Source of the DNA: Brachypterus glaber
Taxonomy: Eukaryota; Arthropoda; Insecta; Coleoptera; Kateretidae
Length of the DNA stretch: 64,000 bases
Direction: 5' to 3'
NCBI GenBank assembly: GCA_958510825.1
Contig: OY294049.1
Span: 30,594,774-30,658,773 of the forward strand
Shown here: positions 54,758-64,000 of the stretch, one piece after another
Numbering within the stretch: position 1 is the stretch's first letter
Layout of the letters: every line of letters starts with the position of its first letter
Translations under genes and position numbers: made by a program
The notes under the pieces: model-generated
The model's input: the letters and a program-made list of their open reading frames with translations, nothing else
Told to the model about the DNA's origin: nothing
The model's database searches: none

Positions 54758-55470
54758 AAAAAAAAAAACGAGATAATGACGTATACTGATCTAGAAATAT
54801 CCATACAACATTCCTACATCCAACCCACAATATGTGAAATATTGTGGGTTGGTTACTTTTTGCATAACAAAGACTAGTTATGAGGGTCACAAACTGACCA
54901 GTTATGAGGGTCACAAACTCATAACAGTGATTCTTTTTCGATGTTTTTTATACATTTCATTTGTTAAGGACTTATGTCTGTACATAAATATTATTTTATT
55001 AGAAATGTTAACATAAAAACATGGTAATTTTTTAGTTTTTTCTTTATTTTTAGTTTTTTTGTACCAAAATAATTTAAACGTCACGCTCCCGGGGGTAGGG
55101 GTAAGCAATTTTTTTACAAAAAATACTCAGGGTGTATTAGAACTCATGTTAACTTTATTGTAATAATTTTGCAAATTTGTGTTTTACTTTGTGATAAACT
55201 AACTGAAAATTTTAATTAGCATGTTTTTATTTTAACATTTCTTACGAAATAATGTTTATTTATGTACAGACATAAATCCTTAACAAATGAAATATATAAA
55301 AAACATCGAAAAATTATTATTGTTATGAGTTTGTGAACCTCATAACTGGACCCTGTTATGCAAAAGGCAACCAAACCACAATATTTCACATATTGTGGGT
55401 TGGATGTAGAAATATGGTATGGATATTTCTAGATCAGTATAAGTCATTATCTCGTTTTTTTTTTTAATTT
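54758..55470. mobile_element. Foldback element with internal hairpin
   Basis: The arms 54758-54990 and 55235-55470 are inverted copies (acgagataatgacgtatact / agtataagtcattatctcgt; gacttatgtctgtacataaa and its complement). Within each arm is the near-perfect 14-bp hairpin ccaacccacaatat / atattgtgggttgg. Confidence 0.7.
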
Positions 55471-56518
55471 GTGGGTTGGTTGCTTTTGCATAACAGGTCC
55501 CAATTAATCCTATTTTATATAAACAAAAATAGAGGCTGTTTTTCTTAAAATACCAAGCTTGAAACTAGCCTTAAAAGCCTGCAACGTTTAAGGAAACTTA
55601 ATTATTTATTTTATACAAAAATAATATTAACGTCACGCTCCCGGGGGGTAAGGGTTAGTTTCTGGATATCTCTTAAGTTATTATACCCAAAAGTCAATTT
55701 TTATAATAATCTTCGATTTTAGGAAAAAACTAAAAAAAAAATCATATCTTAAAAGATATCCATCTTTCAAAAAAATTCAATTAGGGATCTATTTCTGATG
55801 TCATAAGGTAGGTATCCATAAAACTTAATTCAGCCAAAACCGTGACCATAGTGCAGTCACCGTTGCCTGAATCCAGGTGGAATAGGCCTATAAGCAATAA
55901 CGGAAAGTGTCACTAAAAGCAAGGCGCCCCAGATCTTTTGCATACAAAGTCCAAACCACAATATTTCACATATTGTGGGTTGGATGTAGGAATATGGTAT
56001 GGATATTTCTAGATCAGTATAAGTCATTATCTCGTTTTTTTTTTTAATTTGTGGGTTGGTTGCTTTTGCATAACAGGGCCCAATTAATCCTATGTTATAT
56101 AAACAAAAACATTAGAAAAAATAGAGGCTGTTTTTCTTTAAAATACCAAGCTTGAAACCAGCTTTAAAAGCCTGCAACTTTTAAGGAAACTTAATTATTT
56201 ATTTTATACAAAAATAATATTAACGTCACGCTCCCGGGGGGTAAGGGTTAGTTTCTGGATATCTCTAAAGTTATTATACGGAAAAGTCAATTTTTATAAT
56301 AATCTTCAATTTTAGGAAAAAACTAAAAAAAAATCATATCTTAAAGGATATCCATCTTTCAAAAAAATCCAATTAGGGATCTATTTATGATTTCATAAGG
56401 TATCCATAAAACTTAATTCAGCCAAATCCGTGACCATAGTGCAGTCACCGTTGCCTGAATCCAGGTGGAATAGGCCTATAAGCAATAACGGAAAGTGTCA
56501 CTAAAAGCAAGGCGCCCC
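55340..56518. repeat. ~585-bp tandem duplication
   Basis: 55340-55930 and 55931-56518 repeat in order, with a few indels: caattaatcctattttatat at 55501 and 56081; ttaacgtcacgctcccgggg in both; aaggcgccccagatctttt at 55921 and 56509. The unit includes the right edge of the preceding foldback. Confidence 0.8.
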
Positions 56519-57130
56519 AGATCTTTTGCCTTTCGCCCCGTGAAATCGTAACTAATTAAAAAAAATAGCATTTATGTATTTCGGGATCCTTCAAGCACAA
56601 TTTAAGGGAATACCGAGATGAATCCGAAAAAGTTTACTTTTTTTAGACTTTTCAAAATTTATTATTTTTTTTTTTTCATTGAGGAAAAAATATATTTTTT
56701 TTATTATATGCCTTCAATTTTTTGTCAAGTTTAGTCAAAAACCGATAATAAAGTATTTGTATTATAGAAATTTAACACCAAAATATATTTTTTACCATGG
56801 TAAAATACTAAGAAAACACCTCGGAAAAAATGGTCTATTTTTCGAGTTGTTATAGTCCAATACTGGATTTTGAGCTTTACATTATAACTGCAGAACTCTA
56901 AAGCTTAGGGAAAAATAAAGAGATAATGAAACTTTCTTAAAAAAAAACCTAGTTATAAGCGATGACGAAAAGCATATAATTAAAACCAAGGCCCCACTAT
57001 TTTGCTCGGCGCCCCCTGAAATCGTAACCGGTTTTCAAAAAAATGGCATTTACTTAATCCCCATGCCCTATCCTCATACAATTTACATTTGTCGCCTGAT
57101 TAATCCAAAAAAGTTCACTTTTTTGGGCTC
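56519..57130 (+). repeat. Further copies of the 39-kb repeat family
   Basis: gcatttatgtatttcgggat (about 56568) and later blocks match 48320-48480. The segment 56700-56760 gives the uninterrupted version of the Penelope target site. A second partial copy follows to 57130 (ttactcggcgcc-type block). Confidence 0.65.
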
Positions 57131-57800
57131 GTATATGTATATAACTGACCTCTAATATTATTATAAAATATAATACATGACATAATATTACATATTTCTA
57201 AAATTAATAAATCTGAAAATTTAAGGAACGTTGATCTTTATTTTAAATACATATTTTTCATTCCCAATCCAAACCCATCTCAACTATTACAGGGTGTTTT
57301 AGTTCCCACGTACAATTACTTAAAAACCAGAAGAGATATTTATGATCTATAAAAAGAGTGGTATAGATGTAAATATTTACATTTTTTTACTTAAAAAGTC
57401 TAATATTTCGGAAACCAGTAAATATATAAATTTTAATCTAATGGGTAATGTGAATAAAAATTTAGCAAAAATTTTAAGAAAAAGCTTTTTCTAATTCATT
57501 TTTTATTCACATTACTCAATGGAAAAAAACTTAGAATTGGGAATTATTTCGGAAAAAAATACTTTTGAACAAACCATCCGTCCAAAAAATATTTTTTAAA
57601 GCGTCGCAGCGCCTATAACCATGAGACGTCTCGGGGTTTAGTTTATTATTTCGGAAAAAATTTATTTGAACAAACCAGCCGTTGAAAAAATATTTGTTAA
57701 AGCATCGCAGCGCCCATAACCATGAGCCGTCTCGGAGTTTAGTTTATGACAAAATATAGTCAAACATAATATAATCAAGGATAGAAATTTTTAATTTAGA
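57131..57800. repeat. AT-rich spacer and a 102-bp duplication
   Basis: 57131-57543 shows nothing recognisable beyond a cagggtgttttagttccc mariner-like end motif at 57290. 57544-57747 is two copies of a 102-bp unit (ttatttcggaaaaaa, gcgtcgcagcgcctataacc). Confidence 0.65.
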
Positions 57801-57845
57801 TTGGTAGACTGTCAGTTTCGGGCTGCTGGCCCTCTTCAGTACCAA
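57801..57845 (-). ncRNA. Hammerhead ribozyme motif
   Basis: On the minus strand the order is exact: stem I 5' side TTGGTA, core CTGAAGA, helix II GGGC-CAGCA-GCCC (4 bp perfect), GAAA, a 3-bp helix III (A-CT / AG-T with loop GAC), cleavage triplet GTC, stem I 3' side TACCAA (6 bp perfect). All invariant hammerhead core bases are present. The minimal helix III is the type described for Penelope-like retroelements. Predicted cleavage is after the C of GTC, between 57807 and 57806. An inverted partial echo lies on the plus strand at 57870-57900. Confidence 0.75.
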
Positions 57846-57971
57846 GAGTCAACTCTTCACGCTGATTAAGAAACTGTCAGTCTACCAATATCACTCTGTA
57901 CGATGATTAGAAAATAGATTGATGGAATAATAAATTATAATATAATGTTTGACTGTATTTATAGATGTTAT

Positions 57972-59127
57972 CAAATATGGTTAAACAAAAATGAAAAACA
58001 TATATGGGTATTTCTGTACGAATCCATACCATCTTGGTGATTGAATGTCACGGATTTTCGTTAAACTTTTTTTATATTATCACCACTCTAATATATAAAC
58101 AAGCTAACGTTTACACCAGAAAAAAAACGCCTACAAAATATATAGAAATAAAAAAGTAATAAAATTGTGGACTTACGCCTTTTTTGAAAAAAACCAACAA
58201 TTATTTATTTTGTTTTTGTCTTAAAATAAAGCATTTGACCTAAACTATTAAAAACATATAAAAATAATATGTGCCTTTTTTTTTGTAAAACAGCTATTTC
58301 CAACACAATTCCTCATTGTCGTAAAAATTTAAAATGGCTAAAATATATAGTAAACCTTATTTGCCCAGAATAAATTTTACGTCATTGAAAAAAAGACACT
58401 TAGAAGTACATTTGACCAAAATTTGAGAAAAATCGTAGGGGGGGCACTTTACGAAAAATCGGGTTAAACATAGTTATAAAAAAACGTAAAAAAATATTTT
58501 TGAAGAAGAAGAAGAAGAAGAAGAGCAGAAACCCACTATTAAAAAAAATTATAAAAAAATCAAGATTGTCATCTAAGTATACATGGGTGCACCAAATTTC
58601 ATCAAATGGATTAAAATTTTCAGACTTATAGTAATAAATTGAAAATAAAGCTGTTTTCTTTATCGTCAAAAATTGAAAAATTACAAAATTAAAAAAAAAT
58701 CATATCTCAGCCAATTTTTTTTTTTATTCTTTTTTTTGCATAAGGCTTTTAGTATTAGAGTGGTGATAATATAAAAAAAGTTTAACGAAAATCCGTGACA
58801 TTCAATCACCAAGGTGGTATGGATTCGTACAGAAATACCCATATGTAGTTTTTTGGAATTTTATTGCTTCTATGAAAGAGTAAAATTCTATCATTCACTA
58901 GAAAATCGCATCAATGCATCATCATAATCATTTGGTCAAACATGTGCTCTGTTATTATGTTTATTTATATTCCCATTCATTTTTTGTTACATTTTTATTT
59001 GTGCTGCGGTTTGCTAAAGGGTTTAAATACATATTAGTCTAAAACTCTTTTTTTACCCTTTCATAAAAGCAATAAAATTCGCAAAAAAATACCTTTATAT
59101 ATTTCATTTTTGTTAAACCGTATTTGC
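57972..59127. mobile_element. Nested foldback elements
   Basis: Outer ends: tatggttaaacaaaaatgaa at 57976 and its complement at 59098-59122. Inner element 58003-58842 has ~100-bp inverted arms (tatgggtatttctgtacgaa, gtcacggattttcgttaaac and their complements). Between the inner and outer right arms another inverted pair (ttttattgctt...tgaaag) is present. No transposase is seen; the minus-strand open frame at 58400-58669 is low-complexity. Confidence 0.7.
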
Positions 59128-59138
59128 TTTTAATATAT

Positions 59139-59590
59139 TGTTGTATTCCTTGATAACAACACAACATAAAAAAAGGTTAATTTACTTCTGACACGAGGGC
59201 AACCTTTTATTAAGAGGTTCCGAAACTTATTTTATAACTTCACAGTTATTTTGTATTTATAGTCACTCACAGTTTCTTTACTATAAGGTTTACATGTTCT
59301 TGATTAATATTTAGACACTTGTTTGTTATTTATAATGATGTTTATTTAATACTTGTAAGATTATAACTTTGAGATAGATTTGAGATAGTTTTGAGATAAC
59401 TCTAATTTAAGATACGTGCGAACTCAGGTCTAATACAGCTCTGAGGGTTATCTAGGAGGAGTTATATTTATATTAAATGAGTACTGCTTAAGTCAGCAAA
59501 ATAAAATAGACAAAGAGGCCATTATACTAGTAGACAAAGGGGCCATTATTCTAGGGGGTGCCAACACCTCGGGACTGTTATAGATTTTTG
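59139..59590 (-). repeat. Errantivirus-like 3' LTR, second copy
   Basis: Reverse complement of 895-1325 with scattered changes and a ~25-bp internal duplication (gacaaagRggccattat at 59509 and 59534). The 3' edge at 59139 is where the two loci diverge. Confidence 0.7.
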
Positions 59591-59814
59591 TTGAGCTTTT
59601 GAAAAAAGTGAGAACAAAATACTCAAAAATGTTAAGATATTAAATTAACTTAAGATATTTGATTTTAAGATAACTTAAGATATTTGATTTAAAATTTGAG
59701 ATATGTAAAATATATAAGATATTTGAGCTTAAAACTAAAATATTTGATTAAAATTATGTAAATGTATAAAATTATTAAAATAATATAAAGTATAAGTAAA
59801 GTATAAAGTTCAGT

Positions 59815-61804
59815 TTTGATTTATTTTCTTTTTCTTCTGAAGTCAACTGGAACGTCTAACTGAGGAAGTGGAACCTTGGGGATCATCGTCCTGGGTTTCA
59901 GTTGTGTACCCTAACGGAATGGGGTAGTTCAATCGTTGTAGCTCTGCGTCATAATGGATTAATGTTGGATGCTGAATGGGCTCTTGAAGAAGTTTTTCTT
60001 AAACATTTTCCTATAATGTTTATGAATTCAAATTGTTTTAGGAGTTTGTATAAAATATATAATTATTGAAAGGGCTGAAATATACCAAATCGTTTGTTTG
60101 ACAATAAAAGGTTTATTGAGTTGTTCTTGGAGTTGCTCATCAAACTGGTTAAGTTTTTGTAGGGCATATTTTAATTCATGAAGATCCAAATTATTTAATT
60201 TTATTGGATCCAAATGGATTTCGTTGAGTGTAAGATTTTTTCTTAATTTTCGGCAGCAGTCATCTTCAGTTATATCTGTAAGTGGGATTTCGTTGGTTAG
60301 ATTTTATGTTTCCATAACCATTTGTGTTTGTAAGGAAACCTGATTTGTGAATGCTTTACAATTCGATTTTAAGTTTAAAAGTCCTGCCTTTTTTATGACT
60401 TTTTGAATGCTGTCATATTTGTCACAAAGAATTGATAATTGAGTTGGTTTGGAAGTAACGTAGAACCATTGATTTTGTTGCAGCTGGTGCCAAATTTCCA
60501 TTTCTGCTAGAAGATTTATTGTTTGACAAGTTTTTGGGATTTTGATTGGTGTTTTCATGAGGAGTTAAACTTCACATTCGTCTGCTGTAGTTTTCTTTAG
60601 AGTTGGTAGATTTTTGCATATTCATTTTAAAGGAATGTATTGGGTGCATCGTTCAAGATTTTCGATCATAATATAAAATGTTCGAGAAGAGGATAAAAGA
60701 ATATAAGGTTTAGAAGGCTCAATATATGAGAATAAAGAAGCATCGTCTTTATGTGGGTTTGGAAGGGAGAATATTTGATATAAATCATATTCATTTGCTA
60801 GAGCAATTGGTATCTCAAAAGATATTACCAATAATTTATTTTTTATAAATGATCTTAATGTTATTATCTTGTAATAATGATAAATATTTTTTAAAGATAA
60901 TGGAATAGGTAATTTATGTTTTGTAGATATTTTTTGTAACTCTCGATATAATGTTTCTGGTGATAAAATTCTATAGTTTATAATGCCATTTTGAATTAAA
61001 GAAACGTCATTAACATAGTTTTCCAAAAGAGTTTGAATTTCATCAGTCATTTCAATGAGTAATATTAAATGATTAGATATTTCAATTTCAAAATCCAACT
61101 GTTGTTTAAAGTCTTTTACTTCTTGAGTAAATTTATTAAATTTTTTAAGATTATTATTTAAATATTTTTATTCATGTGTATAACTGAATTATTAAAATTA
61201 GATATTGTTTGAGATATTATTGAAACTTACTGTTGCATTAAAACTTCAGTTTGTTTTTAATTATTTATAATTTGATTATAATAGAGTCCGTATAAAATTG
61301 TGCATCTTCAGCATCTGGTGTGCCAAAAGGCCATTTAATTGTGTCACCGACTACATTTAAGATAGCAGGTTTTCTGCGTGTAAGAACATTAAGTTCATGA
61401 GAGATTATTTTATAAGATTCTTTGATAGATAAAAATTTAGTATTTATATATCTTAATTGATTTTTACAGTCTAAATTAATGCGATCGGCTTGTTCCAAAT
61501 TGCATAGATCTAGTGATAAGGTATAATAGTTATACATTTTGTTTATTTGATAATCAAGGTGAGAAAGATTATAATAAGTTAAAAGTGCGAAGTTGTCATT
61601 TGATATGTGCGTTTTACCAAGATTATGGTACAATAGACCAGCCGTTGTTTCTACTGGAATAATTTCATATTTATTGCTGAGACCTGCTAGGCCTTGATTC
61701 GGTAAGGTTGGAAGTAGAATTACTAGGAATACTAGCCCGAAGGTCAATTTCTGATTCTGATTCGACATTTTTATTGTTTTCTTCAATGTTATCGTCTGAA
61801 ACAA
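59815..61804 (-). pseudogene. Errantivirus-like env, broken
   Basis: Open pieces in order on the minus strand: 61804-61265, 61098-60622, 60558-60304 and 60213-60028, with degraded sequence to 59815. The first has a hydrophobic signal-peptide-like stretch after the start and, near its end, a basic RRK site followed by a hydrophobic Gly/Phe-containing stretch, the arrangement known for envelope fusion-type proteins of insect errantiviruses. The last pieces match 103-669 on the plus strand, with the membrane segment damaged. Several stops and frame changes separate the pieces, so no product can be made. Confidence 0.65.
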
Positions 61805-61849
61805 TATTTTTTTTAATTTATTGAAATGATGCGTTTTAAGTTTATTATG

Positions 61850-62985
61850 TATGGATAGAGTCGCAGTATTATTATCATGTACTTGTACTATTTTATAAGG
61901 ACCTTTATAATTCGGGGTAAGCTTTTTCTTTTTAATTTTAGATAAGCTGTCGTATAATAATACTAAATGATCTGCGTAGAATTTATATTCTCTATTATGA
62001 GATTTATCGAAGTAATTTTTTGAACTTTGTTTTGCTTTTTTTTGATTATCTCTTGCAGTTTCTCGTAAAATTCTTAATTTATTAGTTATGTCATTGAATA
62101 GATCTGAATAATTAGGTTTACATTTTGGAGAATTTATGTGACTAGGGATTCTAGCACGTTGTCCAAAGACTAATTCGTATGGGTTTTTTTGAGTGGACTT
62201 ATGTATACTTGAACTATAACTGAAAATTGCTAAATTTAAAAATTAGTCCCAATTGTTTTGGTCTTTATTAACATAGCATTTAAAATATTCTTTTAATGTT
62301 AAATGGGTACGTTCTAGTGCTTCATTACTTTCGGGATGATAAGGAGTTGTAAACTTATGTTTTATTGTTAAAAGTTTATTAAGTTCCTTTATAATATTTG
62401 AGGTAAATTCGCGACCTTGATCTGATAAGAGTACATTAGAAAAACCGAATTGTAAACAATATTTTAATAAACATATGGCAATAGTTGTTGCTTCATGATT
62501 ACATCCATTGCAATTTTTTCATTAAATTTAGAAGCTGTGGTAGTTATCAACATGGGGCTTTTATTATGTCTAAAGTCTGTTTTAGATTTTTGACAAGTTT
62601 GACAATTTTTAATATAGTCTTTAATTTCTTTTTTCATATTGTCCCAAAAATAATATTGTTTAATTTTTTCATAGGTTTGTTCAAAACCTTGATGACCTGC
62701 AAATGGCAAATCATGATTTTCTTGTAAAATAATTATAATTAGATCTGGGTCTGTTAAAAAAATACGTTCATCGGAAAGTATTTCATATTTAAAGTCCCTA
62801 AATAGAAAATATAATAAACTATAAAGTTTATCTTGTTTAATAATATCATTATTTTCTGAAATATCTGGTATAGTAAAATATTTAGTTTCATTATGTTGCA
62901 ATAAAAGTCTAAGACTATAAAGTGTGTCAAATAGAATTTCATAAAGTGCAGATTCATCTAGAAATTTCTTAATAAAAGCCAAATA
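61850..62985 (-). pseudogene. Errantivirus-like integrase
   Basis: The HHCC finger (HDLPFAGHQGFEQTYEKIKQ, NCQTCQKSK; 62982-62464) is followed by the start of the rve core. A deletion at about 62500 removes the first catalytic Asp region and shifts the frame. The rest of the core is readable to about 62180 (LLSDQGREFTS, HPESNEALERTH) with one stop near 62245, then the C-terminal domain (NYKGPYKIVQVHDNNT). Downstream is env, so the gene order is pol-env-LTR. Confidence 0.8.
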
Positions 62986-63004
62986 AAGAGATTGTTGAGG
63001 TAAC

Positions 63005-63470
63005 CGTTTTAAATTTATTTATTTTATTTTAGCATTAGGAATAGTTCAATTGTGTTTGTAAATATAATCAATATATTTATTATTGTTTGATAAGTCACAG
63101 GATAAAGGAATTACAAAGTTTTTTATCCTGTTTAAGGGAGTATTTACTATAGTTGGTTTAGGAATTCTAATTTCTCTTTGATGAAAATTTTTAAAGTTAT
63201 CAAATGTAAAATCTTCTTCTGGTTGAATATAGTTAACATTATGTTGTTCTTTTACAAAAATATATACTCTTATTTTTGAATCTTTAAATTTTATTAATAA
63301 CGATTTTAAATATTCTAAAAACTGAGAAACAGTTTTATAAGTAGGTTTATCAAAATTATTTTCTTTTGTAATTAAATAATATATTTTTCTACCAAAAAGC
63401 TACTTCACCTACTTTTTTATTTTGATTTTTGAGTATATCGACAGACTTAAATTTATTTTTAAAATCTAGT
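63005..63470 (-). pseudogene. Errantivirus-like pol, region between RNase H and integrase
   Basis: Minus-strand frames show KTVSQFLEYLKSLL, FKDSKIRVYIFVKEQHNVNY and FKNFHQREIRIPKPT, resembling the linker domain upstream of integrase in this retroelement group. Stops are present. The element is truncated at about 63470, where LINE sequence begins, so RT and gag are not in the window. Confidence 0.5.
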
Positions 63471-63710
63471 GCAATACCATTATTCATCCTTTATAAAGCC
63501 TGATTCAAGAACAACTAACCTACTTAATACTGCTGCGAATAACTCAAATGACGTCGTTATAGTTTGGCTAAACAATAATCATATAAATAAAAAGTTATTA
63601 CGTGAATTTGCATCTGTTACACGACACACAAACGTTCTTTTTCTAACTGAACTGTACACCAAAAGTAATGAACTGAATAAAAATATATTCTAGTTTAATA
63701 GGCATCTATG
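63469..63710 (+). pseudogene. Possible LINE ORF1 (SGNH-hydrolase-like) fragment
   Basis: The 74-codon frame reads NDVVIVWLNNNHINKKLLRE and TRHTNVLFLTELYTKSNELN, resembling the esterase-type (SGNH) domain found in ORF1 of some insect LINEs. It is short and without a clear catalytic block, so this is tentative. It lies just upstream of RT-like sequence on the same strand. Confidence 0.3.
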
Positions 63711-63849
63711 TAAAATAATTAATTTTCTAAAAAAACAGCACACAACCAATATATTGGAAATTAATATTGGTCTGAAATACCCCTTTTACCAAATAAGATA
63801 TTAATAAAATCTTGGAAAGTTTTGAAAGTAAATATTTTAGGCTTACTTC

Positions 63850-64000
63850 GTTCTCCGAAACAGTCTGTTGTTACAAAAACTGTATGCTTATGTTATTAGA
63901 GGGTCAGCTTTAAATTTTATTAATGATTTGGTACATGAATCTGATCATTTTTTAACCCTTTTTGCTGATGATACGTCAGAGATTGTATCGGCCGAAAATG
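63850..64000 (+). pseudogene. LINE reverse transcriptase fragment at window edge
   Basis: The frame at the edge encodes FINDLVHESDHFLTLFADDTS, the RT block around the catalytic Asp pair (FADD) of CR1/Jockey-type LINEs. It continues beyond the window. Upstream sequence to 63710 is AT-rich without clear coding. Confidence 0.6.

Overview
This is a eukaryotic and almost certainly insect genome window: AT-rich, with no prokaryotic-style gene packing, and filled nearly end to end with transposable elements in various states of decay. The mix (errantivirus-like and other Ty3/gypsy elements, Bel-Pao, non-LTR LINEs, Penelope-like elements, ISL2EU-type, hAT, mariner-type and Mutator-like DNA transposons, many MITEs and tRNA-derived SINE pieces) is typical of a large, repeat-rich insect genome such as a beetle; the order is an inference. 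I recognise no convincing single-copy host gene. There is one 200-base assembly gap (16352-16551).

Layout. 1-1325: 3' end of an errantivirus-like element (env C-terminus and LTR, + strand) abutting the integrase region of a second Ty3/gypsy element (1326-2431). 3363-10198: a decayed Bel-Pao element (- strand) into which a whole Ty3/gypsy element (4222-9969, - strand, two LTRs, 4-bp target duplication) has inserted. The inserted element carries a textbook -1 frameshift signal between gag and pol. 10199-12275: tandem repeats, including a ~131-bp satellite. The same satellite returns in both orientations at 25030-27483, so 11040-27483 may be one foldback element whose left arm was split by ~12.7 kb of nested repeats (hAT 5' end, MITEs, LINE 3' end, TIR elements, a Penelope 3' end, a SINE split by a retroposon). 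27763-29614: a palindromic MITE and a mariner-type foldback element. 30566-38499: an ISL2EU-like DNA transposon with ~190-bp TIRs, whose transposase is interrupted by a LINE (33190-36890) with an unbroken 991-codon ORF2.

39240-47770: foldback repeats and a Mutator-like element (about 41724-46788) with ~160-bp TIRs and a broken C2H2 zinc-finger gene. 48504-52980: a compact cluster of three Penelope-like copies (RT plus GIY-YIG), two in exact tandem and one inverted, the whole flanked by a 13-bp direct repeat. 53000-59130: foldback and tandem repeats, with a well-formed hammerhead ribozyme motif at 57801-57845 (- strand). 59139-63470: a second, longer copy of the errantivirus-like element in the opposite orientation to the first. 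63469-64000: fragments of another LINE.

There is no operon or pathway here. The logic is insertion history: elements land in one another, leave target duplications, then decay by frameshift, deletion and inversion. The most informative items are the -1 frameshift cassette, the hammerhead motifs, the Penelope cluster with filled and empty SINE sites, the satellite-armed foldback, and the ISL2EU element carrying an uninterrupted LINE ORF2.
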